The notes beneath the pieces were generated by a model. It did no database searches. It had not been told where the DNA came from and saw only the letters and a list, made by a program, of their open reading frames with translations. A DNA stretch of 64,000 nucleotides from Massilia sp. Leaf139. Its GTDB lineage: Bacteria > Pseudomonadota > Gammaproteobacteria > Burkholderiales > Burkholderiaceae_D. Shown here in pieces: positions 1-9,815 of this stretch. How positions within the stretch are numbered: position 1 is the stretch's first letter; every line of letters begins with the position of its first letter. Location of the stretch: NCBI RefSeq assembly GCF_001424165.1, contig NZ_LMOJ01000012.1:434863-498862 (forward strand). The letters are read 5' to 3'. Made by a program: the position numbers and the translations under genes.

Positions 1-510
1 AAAGGCATGCTAGACGCCGAACTGAACCGCGCGCGGCGCTACAACAGCGCCCTATCGGTCATCCTGTGCGACATCGACCATTTCAAGCGCGTCAACGACA
101 CCCATGGCCATGCGACCGGCGACCAGGTGTTGGCCGATTTCGCCACCATCCTGTTGGGCACGACCCGCGAAAAGGTCGACCGGGTAATCCGCTACGGCGG
201 CGAAGAATTCCTGGTCGTGCTCCCGCAGACCGACGCGGCCGGCGCGCATGCCATGGCCCACCGCATCCGCCTGGCCTTTTCCAATACCGCCAGCCCCACT
301 GCGGAGGGCGGTATCGTCCACTCGACGGCCAGTTTCGGCATTGCCACGATCCTGGCACAGGACAGCGAACAGGCGATTTCGTCCGAGGCGCTCATCGCGG
401 CAGCGGACGAACAACTGTATGCAGTCAAGAAGGACGGCCGCAATGGCGTACGCGGTGTCGTCGTCGCCGATACGGGCCGGATTGCACCGACGCCCCGTCC
501 AGCCTGCTGA
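1..510 (+). CDS. Diguanylate cyclase, GGDEF domain (C-terminal part)
   Basis: This is the end of a gene whose start lies left of the window; the frame is open from base 1. The visible 169 residues are one GGDEF domain, which makes cyclic di-GMP from two GTP. The metal-binding stretch [11 protein letters not shown] is followed by the active-site loop [12 protein letters not shown], and the later [20 protein letters not shown] is the usual domain end. The product-inhibition site normally reads RxxD five residues before GGEEF; here that position is EKVD, so feedback inhibition through this site is doubtful. Any sensory or membrane part would be upstream and is not visible. The family call is sure; the signal sensed is unknown. 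Confidence 0.93.
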   Translation, partial: KGMLDAELNRARRYNSALSVILCDIDHFKRVNDTHGHATGDQVLADFATILLGTTREKVDRVIRYGGEEFLVVLPQTDAAGAHAMAHRIRLAFSNTASPTAEGGIVHSTASFGIATILAQDSEQAISSEALIAAADEQLYAVKKDGRNGVRGVVVADTGRIAPTPRPAC

Positions 511-567
511 GTCCGTTTTCCGGGACGCGCTTGCAGCCCCTTACACGGCCCGATGCGACGATCGGAC

Positions 568-3315
568 TTAGTGCGCCGCTTCCCAGCTCGCGCCCACGCC
601 CGTCTCGGCCACCAGTGGCACCTTCAGCTCGGCCACGCCGGCCATGAGTTCGGGCAGCCTGGCCTTGACCAGTTCCAGCTCGGCTTCCGGCACTTCCAGC
701 ACTAGTTCGTCGTGCACCTGCATGACCATGCGCGTGGCCAGTTTTTCCTCCTCCAGCCAGCCCTGCACCGCGATCATCGCCAGCTTGATCAGGTCGGCGG
801 CCGTGCCCTGCATCGGCGCATTGATGGCGGCGCGTTCGGCGCCGGCGCGGCGCGGGCCGTTCGGGGAGTTGATCTCGGGGAGCCAGAGGCGGCGGCCGAA
901 CACGGTTTCGACATAACCCTTGGCCTTGGCGGCGACGCGGGTTTCGTCCATGTACTGCTTGACGCCCGAGAAGCGCGCGAAATAGCGGTCGATGTAATTG
1001 GCAGCGGCGGCGCGCTCGATCTGCAGGTTGGCGGCCAGACCAAACGCGCTCATGCCGTAGATCAGGCCGAAGTTGATGACCTTGGCGTAGCGGCGCTGTT
1101 CGGAATCGACTTCGTCCGGCGCGACGCCGAAGATCTCGGCGGCGGTTGCGCGGTGGATGTCCACGCCTTCGGCAAAGGCGCGCAGCATCGCTTCGTCGCC
1201 TGAGATGTGCGCCATGATGCGCAGCTCGATCTGCGAATAGTCGGCCGAGACGATCACGCTGCCCGGCGGCGCCACAAACGCTTCGCGGATGCGGCGCCCT
1301 TCGCCGGTACGCACCGGAATGTTCTGCAAATTCGGATCGTTCGAGGCCAGGCGCCCGGTGATCGCCACGGCCTGCGCATAGTTCGTATGCACGCGGCCCG
1401 TGTTCGGGTTCACCATTTTCGGGAGCTTGTCGGTATAGGTCGACTTCAACTTCGACAGGCTGCGGTGTTCCAGCAGCACCTTCGGCAGCGGGAAGTCTTC
1501 TGCCAGCTTTTGCAGCACTTCCTCATCCGTCGAAGGCGCGCCGGTGGCCGTCTTCTTGATGACCGGCAGGCCGAGCTTGACGAAGAAGATCTCGCCGATC
1601 TGTTTCGGCGAACCCAGGTTGAAGGGGCCGCCGGCCATCTCGTAAGCCTTGGCTTCGAGCTCGACCAGGCGGGCACCCAGTTCGCGCGACTGCGCTTCAA
1701 GCTTTTCGGCGTCGATCAGCACGCCGTTGCGCTCGATCTTCTGCAGCACGATCTGGGTCGGCAGCTCGATGTTTTTATAGATGAATTCCAGGCCCTTGTC
1801 GGCCAGCACGTGCGGCAGCATGGTCTGGTGCAGACGCAGCGTGATGTCGGAGTCCTCGGCCGCGTATTCGGTCGCGCGGTTCAGCTCGACCTGGTCGAAG
1901 CAGATCATGTTCGCGCCCTTGCCGCACACGTCGACGAAAGGAATCGTCGTATAGCCGAGGTGGCGCATCGCCATCGTGTCCATGTCGTGCGGCTTATGCG
2001 ATTCGAACACGTAGGATTGCAGCAGCGTGTCGTGCACGATGCCCTGCAAGCTCACGCCATGGTTGTTGAAGATGTGCATGTCGTACTTCAGGTTCTGGCC
2101 GAGCTTGGGCTTGCTCGGATCTTCCAGCCAGTAACGCATGCGCTCCAGCACCTCTTCGCGCGGCAATTGCTCCGGCACGCCGGCGTAGCGGTGCGCCACC
2201 GGGATGTAGGCGCCCTTGCCCGCTTCCGTCGACAGCGAGATGCCGACCATCTGCGCCGTCATCGGGTCGAGCGAGGTGGTTTCGGTATCGACCGAGGTCA
2301 GTTCGGCCGCGTTCGCCAGGGCCAGCCAGCGGTCGAGCTGCTCCCAGGTAGTGACCAGTTCGTATTCGCCCTTGATGATCGGCATGCCGGGCAGCGTATC
2401 GTCCGAGCGCTGGGCGCCTTCCGGCGAATTCAGGGCCGGGCCGGTCGGCGCACTGCCCTGCTGCAGTTCGCGCAGCATGGTCTTGAAGCCGTAGCGCTGG
2501 AAGAAATCGCGCAGCGCGTCCGTGTCTTCCGGGCGGGCGACCAGGCTTTCCTCGATGGTGACCACATGGCCCATCAGGTTGCAGTCGGTCTTCACGGTGA
2601 TCAGCTCGCGGCCGCGCGGCAGCCATTCCAGCGCCGTGCGCAGGTTTTCGCCGACGGCGCCGCCGATGCTGTGGGCGTTTTCGATCACGCCGTCGAGCGA
2701 GCCGTGCAGGGCCAGCCATTTGAGGGCCGTCTTCGGGCCGCACTTGTTTACGCCCGGCACGTTGTCGACCGTGTCGCCGATCAGGGTCAGGTAGTCGATG
2801 ATGCGGTTCGGCGCCACGCCGAACTTGGCCAGCACGCCGGCTTCGTCGAGCTTTTCGTTGCTCATCGTATTGATGAGCATGACCTTGTCGTTGACCAGCT
2901 GCGCCAAGTCCTTGTCGCCGGTGGAGACGATGGTGTTCATGCCCTTGGCGGCGGCCTGCACGGCCAGGGTGCCGATCACGTCGTCAGCCTCCACCCCTTC
3001 CACCATCAGGATCGGCCAGCCCATGTGGCGCACCACCTCGTGGATCGGCTCGATCTGCTTGGACAGATCGGGCGGCATCGAGGCGCGGGTCGCCTTGTAC
3101 TCCGGATACATGTCATCGCGGAAGGTTTTACCCTTCGCATCGAACACGCAGGCGATGTAGGCGGCCGGATAGTCGGCGCGCAGGCGGCGCAGCATGTTGA
3201 CCATGCCGTGCATGGCGCCGGTCGGGTGACCGTCGGGGCCGCGCAGATCGGGCAGTGCGTGGAAGGCGCGATACAGGTAGCTGGAACCGTCGACGAGCAG
3301 GAGGGTATTTTGCAT
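568..3315 (-). CDS. polA: DNA polymerase I
   Basis: DNA polymerase I fills gaps and removes RNA primers in replication and excision repair. The 915-residue protein has all three parts: the 5'-3' exonuclease at the N-terminus (LLLVDGSSYLYRAFHAL), the 3'-5' proofreading domain with an intact DTE motif (D343, E345) and the polymerase domain with motif A DYSQIELR (D692), motif B RRYAKVINFGLIYG and motif C VHDE (D869). The proofreading residues are kept, unlike in Taq-type enzymes. The start was set at MQNTLLLVDG because family alignment begins there; the frame stays open 49 codons further upstream, but that extension is not polymerase-like. It is transcribed divergently from the DUF2782 gene. Confidence 0.97.
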   Translation of the reverse strand: MQNTLLLVDGSSYLYRAFHALPDLRGPDGHPTGAMHGMVNMLRRLRADYPAAYIACVFDAKGKTFRDDMYPEYKATRASMPPDLSKQIEPIHEVVRHMGWPILMVEGVEADDVIGTLAVQAAAKGMNTIVSTGDKDLAQLVNDKVMLINTMSNEKLDEAGVLAKFGVAPNRIIDYLTLIGDTVDNVPGVNKCGPKTALKWLALHGSLDGVIENAHSIGGAVGENLRTALEWLPRGRELITVKTDCNLMGHVVTIEESLVARPEDTDALRDFFQRYGFKTMLRELQQGSAPTGPALNSPEGAQRSDDTLPGMPIIKGEYELVTTWEQLDRWLALANAAELTSVDTETTSLDPMTAQMVGISLSTEAGKGAYIPVAHRYAGVPEQLPREEVLERMRYWLEDPSKPKLGQNLKYDMHIFNNHGVSLQGIVHDTLLQSYVFESHKPHDMDTMAMRHLGYTTIPFVDVCGKGANMICFDQVELNRATEYAAEDSDITLRLHQTMLPHVLADKGLEFIYKNIELPTQIVLQKIERNGVLIDAEKLEAQSRELGARLVELEAKAYEMAGGPFNLGSPKQIGEIFFVKLGLPVIKKTATGAPSTDEEVLQKLAEDFPLPKVLLEHRSLSKLKSTYTDKLPKMVNPNTGRVHTNYAQAVAITGRLASNDPNLQNIPVRTGEGRRIREAFVAPPGSVIVSADYSQIELRIMAHISGDEAMLRAFAEGVDIHRATAAEIFGVAPDEVDSEQRRYAKVINFGLIYGMSAFGLAANLQIERAAAANYIDRYFARFSGVKQYMDETRVAAKAKGYVETVFGRRLWLPEINSPNGPRRAGAERAAINAPMQGTAADLIKLAMIAVQGWLEEEKLATRMVMQVHDELVLEVPEAELELVKARLPELMAGVAELKVPLVAETGVGASWEAAH

Positions 3316-3457
3316 GGGAATATGGGTGAAGCCGAGAATAGCCACATGAGAGCCAGAGTGGCGTTCATTATCGCAGAATCCGGCATGGTCAAAGCACAAC
3401 AGGGAAGCCGTGCACCCGGACAATATGGGGGCGGCGGCGCCGATGACCAGCACACTT

Positions 3458-3487
3458 TTCACAGCGAGTCACTGTGTTTGTTACAAT
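3458..3487 (+). promoter_or_regulatory. Possible sigma-70 promoter for the DUF2782-thrB genes
   Basis: TTCACA at 3458-3463 and TACAAT at 3482-3487 are 18 bases apart, 27 bases before the ATG at 3514. This is a match to consensus only; the spacing to the start codon is reasonable. Confidence 0.35.
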
Positions 3488-3513
3488 GGTTCAAACGATA
3501 CAAGGTGACCATC

Positions 3514-4092
3514 ATGCCGCGCTCAATTCCCCGCCTGACCCTGTCGATCGCCCTGCTCGCCTGCGCCGGCGCAGTGAGCGCGCAAACGGCCGCAACCGGA
3601 CAGACCTCGCCGGCGCCGGCGTCGGCCACGCCGACGACGAGCACCGGCCAGCCGCCGGCCACCGAACGTATCGAGCCGGAAAGCGAAACCCCGGCCACCA
3701 ACATCGAACCGCGCCGCGGCACCCAGATCCGCGAGAAGCGCAACAACGGACAAGTCACCGAGGTCGAAGTCCAGAGCGGCCGCAGCCGCTACGTGCTGAA
3801 ACCGAACCAGCCGGCCGGCAATGCGGTACCGGGCGACGCCCAGAGCAGCGCCTTCCGGGCGCCGCAATGGCAGGTGATGGAATTCGACCTGAACGCGAAG
3901 AAGAAAGCGGCCGCGGATGCCGAAGCGGCAGCTGCCGCAGCGGCGGCCGGTGCTGCCACCCCGGCGACGACGAAAGCCGCGGCGAATGCCTCGGCCACCC
4001 GGGCGCCCGCAGGCAATGTACCGGCGGCCACCGTCCCGATGACGAAGCCGGCCGACATTCCACCGCCGCCACCGCTGCCGGCGAGCCGTTGA
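3514..4092 (+). CDS. DUF2782 family exported protein
   Basis: A 192-residue protein with an N-terminal signal peptide ([17 protein letters not shown]). The conserved core, about residues 65-130, contains [21 protein letters not shown] and [10 protein letters not shown], which I recognise as DUF2782. It is flanked by Ala/Pro/Thr-rich low-complexity tails: a poly-Ala run around residues 130-150 and [10 protein letters not shown] at the end. In Burkholderiales this family sits between polA and thrB, as here. Function is not known to me. The ATG at 3514 is chosen because it starts the signal peptide; the frame is open far upstream only as an antisense shadow of polA. Confidence 0.8.
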   Translation: MPRSIPRLTLSIALLACAGAVSAQTAATGQTSPAPASATPTTSTGQPPATERIEPESETPATNIEPRRGTQIREKRNNGQVTEVEVQSGRSRYVLKPNQPAGNAVPGDAQSSAFRAPQWQVMEFDLNAKKKAAADAEAAAAAAAAGAATPATTKAAANASATRAPAGNVPAATVPMTKPADIPPPPPLPASR

Positions 4093-4183
4093 CCGACCCG
4101 CTGAACAAACCGCCCACCAAGCCGCCAGGCGGGCGCAGCGCGTCCGCACACCCAGACTCATCTTCTCAACCCACCTTCGCATA

Positions 4184-5161
4184 ATGGCAGTTTTCACCGC
4201 AGTCACACTGGATGAACTCACCCAGTGGATGGAGCAGTTTCCCCTCGGCCAGGCAACGGCGCTCCAGGGCATCGCATCCGGCATCGAAAACAGCAATTTC
4301 TTCCTGACGACCGAGCGCGGCGAGTTCGTGCTGACCGTGTTCGAGAACCTGAGTTTCGAGCAACTGACCTTCTACGTGCAGCTGATGCGCCACCTGGCCG
4401 AGCGCGGCATTCCAGTGCCGGCGCCGGTGGCCAACCATGCAGGCGAGCTGGTCGTCGCCCTGCACGGCAAGCCGGCCGCCATCGTCAGCAAACTCGAGGG
4501 CAGCTCGCAGATGGATCCGCAGCCGATCCACTGCGCCGAAGTGGGCGCGATGCTGGCGCGCATGCACCTGGCGGCGCGCGACTTTCCGCTGCAGCAGCCG
4601 AACCTGCGCGCGCTCGACTGGTGGCAGGCGACCATGCCGCAGGTGCTGCCCTACCTGTCGCCCGAGAATGCGCGCCTGCTGCGGGACGAAGTCGCCTTCC
4701 AGACCGAGTTTGCCGCGAGCAGCACGTACGCGCGCCTGCAGCGCGGCCCCGTCCACGCCGACCTGTTCCGCAACAACGTGATGTTCGTCGGCGAACGCCT
4801 GACGGGCTGCTTCGACTTCTATTTTGCCGGCGTCGACACCTGGCTGTTCGACCTGGCCGTGACCGTCAACGACTGGTGCATCGACCTCGCCAGTGGCAGG
4901 CTCGACACGGCGCGCGTGAATGCGCTGCTGGCGAGCTACCGCGCCGTGCGGCCCTTCACAGATGACGAAGACGCCGCCTGGCAGCCGATGCTGCGCGCCG
5001 CGGCCCTGCGCTTCTGGCTGTCGCGCCTGTACGATTACCACGTGCCCCGCGCAGCCGAGATGCTGACGCCGCACGATCCCACCCATTTCGAGCGCATCCT
5101 GCGCGAACGCATCGCCACGCCCGCACCCGAGTTGGCAACCAAGTTGGCCCACAACGAATGA
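4184..5161 (+). CDS. thrB: Homoserine kinase (APH-fold type)
   Basis: Phosphorylates L-homoserine with ATP, the step before threonine synthase. The 325-residue protein belongs to the aminoglycoside-phosphotransferase-like ThrB type, not the GHMP type. It has the N-terminal nucleotide fold ([20 protein letters not shown]) and the catalytic loop [14 protein letters not shown] (H191, D193), followed by [19 protein letters not shown], which supplies the second metal-binding aspartate. The stop overlaps the next start as ATGA at 5158-5161, indicating translational coupling. No threonine-pathway partner is adjacent. Confidence 0.93.
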   Translation: MAVFTAVTLDELTQWMEQFPLGQATALQGIASGIENSNFFLTTERGEFVLTVFENLSFEQLTFYVQLMRHLAERGIPVPAPVANHAGELVVALHGKPAAIVSKLEGSSQMDPQPIHCAEVGAMLARMHLAARDFPLQQPNLRALDWWQATMPQVLPYLSPENARLLRDEVAFQTEFAASSTYARLQRGPVHADLFRNNVMFVGERLTGCFDFYFAGVDTWLFDLAVTVNDWCIDLASGRLDTARVNALLASYRAVRPFTDDEDAAWQPMLRAAALRFWLSRLYDYHVPRAAEMLTPHDPTHFERILRERIATPAPELATKLAHNE

Positions 5162-5937
5162 ATAACATGCCCGCAATTACCGGCTGGAACTGGCTGAAAG
5201 AAGGTACCGGCCTGTTCCGCAAACAGCCTGCCGCACTGACCACCCTGCTGTTCGCGAATATCCTGTTCAGCCTCCTGGTCAGCGCCGTGCCCCTGCTGGG
5301 CAAGATGGTGGCGGTCGTCCTGATCCCCTCGTTCTCGATGGCATTCATGAAGGCTTGCCTGATGATCGAGAACGGCGAACGCGTCACGCCCGCCGTGCTG
5401 CTGACCGGTTTCAAGAAGCCCGTGTTGCCCGCCCTGTGCAAGGTCGGCCTGATCTATCTGGGCGCCTCGCTGCTGCTGACCCTGCTGACCAAGGTGGCGA
5501 TCGACGCCAGCTTCTGGCAGCAGGTCTCGCAGCCGGTCGACCCGGCCAACCCGCCGCAGGTGCACGCGTCCGATCTGCTGGCCATGCTCGGCATTTTCGT
5601 GCTCGACGTCGCCGTCCTGATCGCGCTCGCCTTTGCCGCGCCGCTCACCTACTGGCAGCAGATGAGCCTGGGCAAGGCGACCTTCTACAGCTTCTTCGCC
5701 GTCCTGAAAAACGCGCGCGTGTTCATCGTGCTGCTGATGGCGTGGTTCGCGATCTTCTTCGGCGTCTGCTTCGTCGTCGCCCTGGTACTCGGCGGCTCGA
5801 GCCTGGCGCGGGTGGCGATCATGTGGCTGATCTTCCTGTTCGTGCTGCTGCTGCAATGCGCGATGTATGCGGGATACCGGCAGATTTTCGGCAAGCCGAT
5901 CGATACGGTGGCCGGGCGCGTCAATCTCAACAAGTAA
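5158..5937 (+). CDS. BPSS1780-family inner-membrane protein
   Basis: A 259-residue polytopic membrane protein starting [24 protein letters not shown], the hallmark start of the BPSS1780 family of betaproteobacteria. Hydrophobic spans are visible around residues 28-65, 95-115, 135-170, 185-205 and 210-240. The role is unknown. It overlaps the thrB stop by 4 bases and is followed 9 bases later by another small membrane protein, so the three are probably cotranscribed. Confidence 0.8.
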   Translation: MNNMPAITGWNWLKEGTGLFRKQPAALTTLLFANILFSLLVSAVPLLGKMVAVVLIPSFSMAFMKACLMIENGERVTPAVLLTGFKKPVLPALCKVGLIYLGASLLLTLLTKVAIDASFWQQVSQPVDPANPPQVHASDLLAMLGIFVLDVAVLIALAFAAPLTYWQQMSLGKATFYSFFAVLKNARVFIVLLMAWFAIFFGVCFVVALVLGGSSLARVAIMWLIFLFVLLLQCAMYAGYRQIFGKPIDTVAGRVNLNK

Positions 5938-5946
5938 GGGGACATC

Positions 5947-6156
5947 ATGCGCTTCCTCATTGTCAGCCTTGCCCTGGTGCTGACTGCTGGTGGGCTGTAC
6001 GCAGCCGTGTATGGCGGCAATGCGCTGCTCGATCTGTTCAGCGCGTTGAGCGACAGCGAGCAGCGCTTCGTGAGTGGTGGGCTGGCGGCCTTCAGCGCGC
6101 TCGTGCTGGCGCTGGGGGGCTGGTTGAGGAGCCGGAAGGCCGCGGCGGAGGAGTAG
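5947..6156 (+). CDS. Small two-span membrane protein
   Basis: A 69-residue protein with two hydrophobic segments (about residues 3-24 and 44-60) separated by a short charged loop DSEQRF, and a basic-acidic tail RSRKAAAEE. AAGGGGACATC precedes the ATG and gives a plausible ribosome site. It is the last gene of the thrB cluster and is followed directly by a repeat element. I do not recognise the family. Confidence 0.6.
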   Translation: MRFLIVSLALVLTAGGLYAAVYGGNALLDLFSALSDSEQRFVSGGLAAFSALVLALGGWLRSRKAAAEE

Positions 6157-6160
6157 TTCA

Positions 6161-6394
6161 TAGGGGTGGGCGAGGCCAATGACCTCGCCTACGGTTTCAC
6201 CGGGCGCCCCGTGCCACGCGGTCGTACCGATGCACACCGCAATGCTTGTGAACATCGCAGCACGTAGCCGAACGCGGCGTCCTGGCATGCACGCTCAGTA
6301 CCGCGTGGGGGCGTAGTGGGGAATTCGGGCAGCATGCTGCCCGCCCACGAAGCGCCCTGCCTGATAAGGCAGGGCACGGGGCGCCCACCCTACG
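6161..6394. repeat. Palindromic intergenic repeat (GGGTGGGC family), composite
   Basis: The left edge TAGGGGTGGGCGAGG and right edge GGGCGCCCACCCTACG are inverted versions of the motif found at five other sites in this window. Inside are several hairpins: GGCGAGG-CC...CCTCGCC at 6170-6189, GGGCAGCATGCTGCCC near 6335, and GCCCTGCCTGATAAGGCAGGGC near 6355-6376. No ORF in it looks coding. It lies between two convergent genes. Confidence 0.7.
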
Positions 6395-6415
6395 ATCAGC
6401 CGTTGACCATGATGA

Positions 6416-8728
6416 TCAGCGGCTGACGCGCTCCAGCTTCGCCACGGACAGATCCAGCACCTTCATCCCGGCCGCGCCGAAATTGATCTGCGCGCGCGCG
6501 GCGCCGGCGCCGCCTTCGATGTTCACGATCACACCCTCGCCGAACTTGGCGTGGGCCACCGCTTCGCCGATGCGCCAGCCCGAGCCGCCGCTCGACTTCT
6601 GCGTGATCTGCTGGGCGATCTTGTTGTCGCTGCCGGCATTGCGGAAGGCGGCGTCGTCCCAGGCGTTCGGCGCCTTGTTCTTGGCGAACCAGTGGCTCTG
6701 CACGCGCGGCGACAGCCATTTCAGGGCTTCTTCGGGCAGCTCGTCGAAGAAGCGCGATTTCATATTAAAACGGGTCTGGCCGTGCAGCATGCGCTGCTGG
6801 GTAAAGCTCATGTACAGACGCTTGCGCGCACGCGTGATCGCGACGTACATCAGGCGCCGTTCCTCATCGACCCCATCGGCCTCGCGGGCGCTGGTCTCGT
6901 GCGGGAACAGGCCCTCCTCCAGGCCGGTGATGAACACGGCGTCGAATTCCAGGCCCTTGGCCGAGTGCACGGTCATCAGCTGCATGGCGTCCTGGCCGGC
7001 CTGGGCCTGGGCGTCGCCCGCTTCCAGCGAAGCGTGGGCCAGGAAGGCGGACAGCGGCGACATGACCTGCGGCAGCGGCGTGTCGGCATCCATGATCTCG
7101 ATGCCGTCCTGGTAGACGACGGCGTCGCCGGCCTGCGCCTGCGCCGGCGGGCCCAGGTGGGCCGGGGCGAACTGTCCGAACCCTTCTTCCTGCACGAACT
7201 GGGTCGCCGCGTTGACCATCTGCTCCAGGTTTTCGATGCGGTCGGCGCTTTCCTTTTCGTTGCCGTAATGCGTCAGCAAGTTGCTGCGCTCGAGCACGAC
7301 GCGCACCATTTCCGGCAGCGCCAGCTGCTGGGTCTCGAAGCGCGCGCCCTCGATCAGCTTCACGAACCCGCCCAGCGAGGTGCCGGCCTTGCCCGTCATG
7401 TAGGGCACGGCCGCGTACAGCGAAATGCCGTAGGTATCGGCCGCTATCTGCAGCTGCTCGATCGAACGCACGCCGATACCGCGCGTCGGGAAATTCACCA
7501 CGCGCAAGAAGGCCGAATCGTTGTGCGGATTGTCCATCAGCTGCAGGTAGGCGATCGCGTGCTTGACCTCGGCGCGCTGGAAGTAGCGCAGGCCGCCGTA
7601 CACCGTATAGGGGATGCCGGCCGCGAACAGCGCGTGCTCGATCACCCGGCTCTGCGCGTTCGAGCGGTAGAGGATGGCAATCTCCTTGCGCTCCAGGCCC
7701 TCGGCCATCAGGCTCTTGGCTTCCTCGATGATCCACTGCGCCTCTTCGAGATCGGACGAGGCTTCGTAGATGCGCACCGGCTCGCCCTGCCCCGCGTCCG
7801 TGCGCAGGTTTTTACCGAGGCGCTTGGTGTTGTTCGCGATCAGGTAGTTGGCGCTGTCGAGGATGTTGCCGTGCGAGCGGTAGTTCTGCTCCAGCTTGAT
7901 CAGGTTCTTGACCTGGAAATCGCGCTCGAAGGCCTGCATGTTGCCGACGTTCGCGCCGCGGAAGGCGTAGATGCTCTGGTCGTCATCGCCGACGGCGAAG
8001 ATCGCGCCGCCGACCTGCTCGCCGTGGCCGGCCAGCAGTTTCAGCAGGTTGTATTGGAGGTCGTTGGTATCCTGGAACTCGTCGACCAGCACATGCTTGA
8101 AACGCATCTGGTAGTGCTGGCGCAGCGGACCGTTACGCGACAGCAGCTCATAGGCGCGCAGCAGCAGCTCGGCGAAATCGACCACGCCTTCTTTCTGGCA
8201 TTGCTGGTCATAGAGTTCGTACAGCTCGACCATCTTGCGTTCGATCGGGTCGTAGGCTTCCACCTGCCCGGCGCGCAGGCCCTGATCCTTGGCATTGTTG
8301 ATGAAGTACATCAGGTTCTTGGCCGGATATTTTTCATCGTCGACGTTCGCCGCTTTTAACAGGCGCTTGATCATCGACAGCTGGTCTTGCGAGTCGAGGA
8401 TCTGGAAGGATTGCGGCAGCGCGGCGTCCTTGTAGTGCGTGCGCAGCAGGCGGTTGCACAGGCCGTGGAAGGTGCCGATCCACATGCCGCGCGTGTTCAC
8501 CGGCAGCATGGTCGACAGGCGGGTCAGCATCTCCTTCGCCGCCTTGTTGGTAAAGGTCACCGCTATGATGCCGGCCGGCGAGACTTGTCCGGTCGAGAGC
8601 AGCCAGGCGATACGGGTGGTTAACACGCGGGTCTTGCCCGAACCGGCGCCAGCAAGGATCAGCGCGCTTTGGGAGGGCAGCGTGACCGCGGCCAATTGTT
8701 CGGGATTGAGATTGTGAAGGAGATTCAT
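6416..8728 (-). CDS. uvrD: DNA helicase II (UvrD/Rep family)
   Basis: A 770-residue superfamily 1A 3'-5' helicase. The Walker A motif LILAGAGSGKT is at about residues 23-33, the Walker B-type VDEFQDTN and QSIYAFRGA follow, then TVHSAKGLEFDAVF and a C-terminal VAITRARKRLYMSFTQ. UvrD unwinds DNA in nucleotide-excision and mismatch repair and dislodges stalled complexes. The start MNLLHNLNPEQLAAV is the family start; the open frame upstream to 9142 is not helicase-like. The C-terminal region (WRIGEAVAHAKFGEGVIVNIEG) is the Tudor-like RNA-polymerase-binding end typical of UvrD, which favours UvrD over Rep. Confidence 0.93.
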   Translation of the reverse strand: MNLLHNLNPEQLAAVTLPSQSALILAGAGSGKTRVLTTRIAWLLSTGQVSPAGIIAVTFTNKAAKEMLTRLSTMLPVNTRGMWIGTFHGLCNRLLRTHYKDAALPQSFQILDSQDQLSMIKRLLKAANVDDEKYPAKNLMYFINNAKDQGLRAGQVEAYDPIERKMVELYELYDQQCQKEGVVDFAELLLRAYELLSRNGPLRQHYQMRFKHVLVDEFQDTNDLQYNLLKLLAGHGEQVGGAIFAVGDDDQSIYAFRGANVGNMQAFERDFQVKNLIKLEQNYRSHGNILDSANYLIANNTKRLGKNLRTDAGQGEPVRIYEASSDLEEAQWIIEEAKSLMAEGLERKEIAILYRSNAQSRVIEHALFAAGIPYTVYGGLRYFQRAEVKHAIAYLQLMDNPHNDSAFLRVVNFPTRGIGVRSIEQLQIAADTYGISLYAAVPYMTGKAGTSLGGFVKLIEGARFETQQLALPEMVRVVLERSNLLTHYGNEKESADRIENLEQMVNAATQFVQEEGFGQFAPAHLGPPAQAQAGDAVVYQDGIEIMDADTPLPQVMSPLSAFLAHASLEAGDAQAQAGQDAMQLMTVHSAKGLEFDAVFITGLEEGLFPHETSAREADGVDEERRLMYVAITRARKRLYMSFTQQRMLHGQTRFNMKSRFFDELPEEALKWLSPRVQSHWFAKNKAPNAWDDAAFRNAGSDNKIAQQITQKSSGGSGWRIGEAVAHAKFGEGVIVNIEGGAGAARAQINFGAAGMKVLDLSVAKLERVSR

Positions 8729-9169
8729 GCGGCCATTATACCGCCGCGATCTACTGTATGCCCATCCAGTCTCGCTTAGAAACTGTTCGGCACTGGAATT
8801 GAATTTCATAAACGGCGCATCGGTGAAATATTCTTTCACTCCAAAATCCGCTAGGCATAAACTCTTCGCTTCGGAACTCGGCGGAATCGTCAATTCCATG
8901 CAGCCTGAATATCGGCCAATTTCCTCATAAAAATTGCCAACCTTGCCCGATGTGCAGGCAACTGCTTTTAACTCAGCAGTATCCGTAGATAAGTCTCCCG
9001 CGCGCCCCCTGTTCAGAAATTCGCTTAACTTAACGACAAATACGCGAATTGTCGCGTGGCCCATGACGACCCAACCATTTCGAGCCCAACGGAGGCTTGT
9101 GCGCGCTTCAGGTCGGGCCCCCATGCTTGTTGTCGCGCGCAAGCCGAGTTATTGCTAAAGGAGAAACTT
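8729..9169. other. Intergenic region between divergent uvrD and SRPBCC gene
   Basis: These 441 bases hold no convincing gene on either strand. The first 330 are visibly poorer in G+C than the flanks. They should contain the uvrD promoter on the minus strand and the promoter of the gene at 9170, but no clean consensus pair was seen. Confidence 0.5.
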
Positions 9170-9715
9170 ATGCTGAACCGAGTCGTGACTGTTGCCGCCC
9201 TTGCCGTCGGTGGAATGATGCTGTCGAAGCAAATGAAAAAGAACCGCACCCAGAACGGCGACTCGTCGATCATCGAAGCCATCGAGGTCAACGTGCCTGT
9301 GCGTACCGCCTACAACCAGTTCACCCAGTTTGAAGATTTCCCTCAGTTCATGAAGAGCGTGAAGGAAATCCGCCAGCTCGACGACAAGCGCCTGCACTGG
9401 AAGGCGAACATCGCCGGCGAAGACAAGGAATGGGATGCGGAAATCACCGAGCAGATCCCCGACAAGCGCATCGCCTGGCGCAGCATCGGCGGCGTGCACA
9501 ATGCCGGCGTGGTGACCTTCCACAAGATTTCCGACGACGTCACCCGTGTGACCCTACAGATGGACTACCAGCCGGACGGCGTGCTCGAAGCCATCGGCGA
9601 CGCCCTGGGCGCAGTGCGCATGGAAACCCGTGCCAACCTGTCGAACTACAAGGAAATGCTGGAGAAGCGCGGCGCCGAAACGGGCGCATGGCGTGGGAAG
9701 ATTAACCAGCATTGA
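9170..9715 (+). CDS. SRPBCC (cyclase/dehydrase-like) protein
   Basis: A 181-residue protein. After a short hydrophobic, possibly membrane-anchoring start (VVTVAALAVGGMML) comes a START/Bet-v1-type lipid- or polyketide-binding fold: SIIEAIEVNVPVRTAYNQFTQFEDFPQFM, then LHWKANIAGEDKEWDAEITEQIPDKRIAWRS. This matches the 'polyketide cyclase/dehydrase' family, often found in stress-linked small genes. A strong ribosome site AAAGGAG lies 7 bases before the ATG, which fixes the start. It is monocistronic with its own terminator. The substrate is unknown. Confidence 0.8.
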   Translation: MLNRVVTVAALAVGGMMLSKQMKKNRTQNGDSSIIEAIEVNVPVRTAYNQFTQFEDFPQFMKSVKEIRQLDDKRLHWKANIAGEDKEWDAEITEQIPDKRIAWRSIGGVHNAGVVTFHKISDDVTRVTLQMDYQPDGVLEAIGDALGAVRMETRANLSNYKEMLEKRGAETGAWRGKINQH

Positions 9716-9732
9716 TACGTATTGTTAGCAGC

Positions 9733-9771
9733 AAAAAGCCCGCAGGCCGATTTGGCGCGCGGGCTTTTTTT
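9733..9771 (+). terminator. Rho-independent terminator
   Basis: AAAAAGCCCGC pairs with GCGGGCTTTTT, with a short loop and a T run, 17 bases after the SRPBCC stop. The flanking A run may let it also serve the convergent M13 gene. Confidence 0.85.
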
Positions 9772-9815
9772 GCCGTGTCGACTGCGCTCCAACTACATGT
9801 CGAACGATCGCGCCA

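Noticed and set aside
1207..3513. A very long plus-strand open frame running through polA into DUF2782
   Set aside because: It is antisense to a clear polymerase gene, its translation is Arg/His/Ala-rich without motifs, and it is explained by GC-rich codon use on the other strand.
8727..9158. Two small plus-strand frames upstream of the SRPBCC gene
   Set aside because: Neither has a ribosome site or protein-like composition, and they lie in the expected promoter region.
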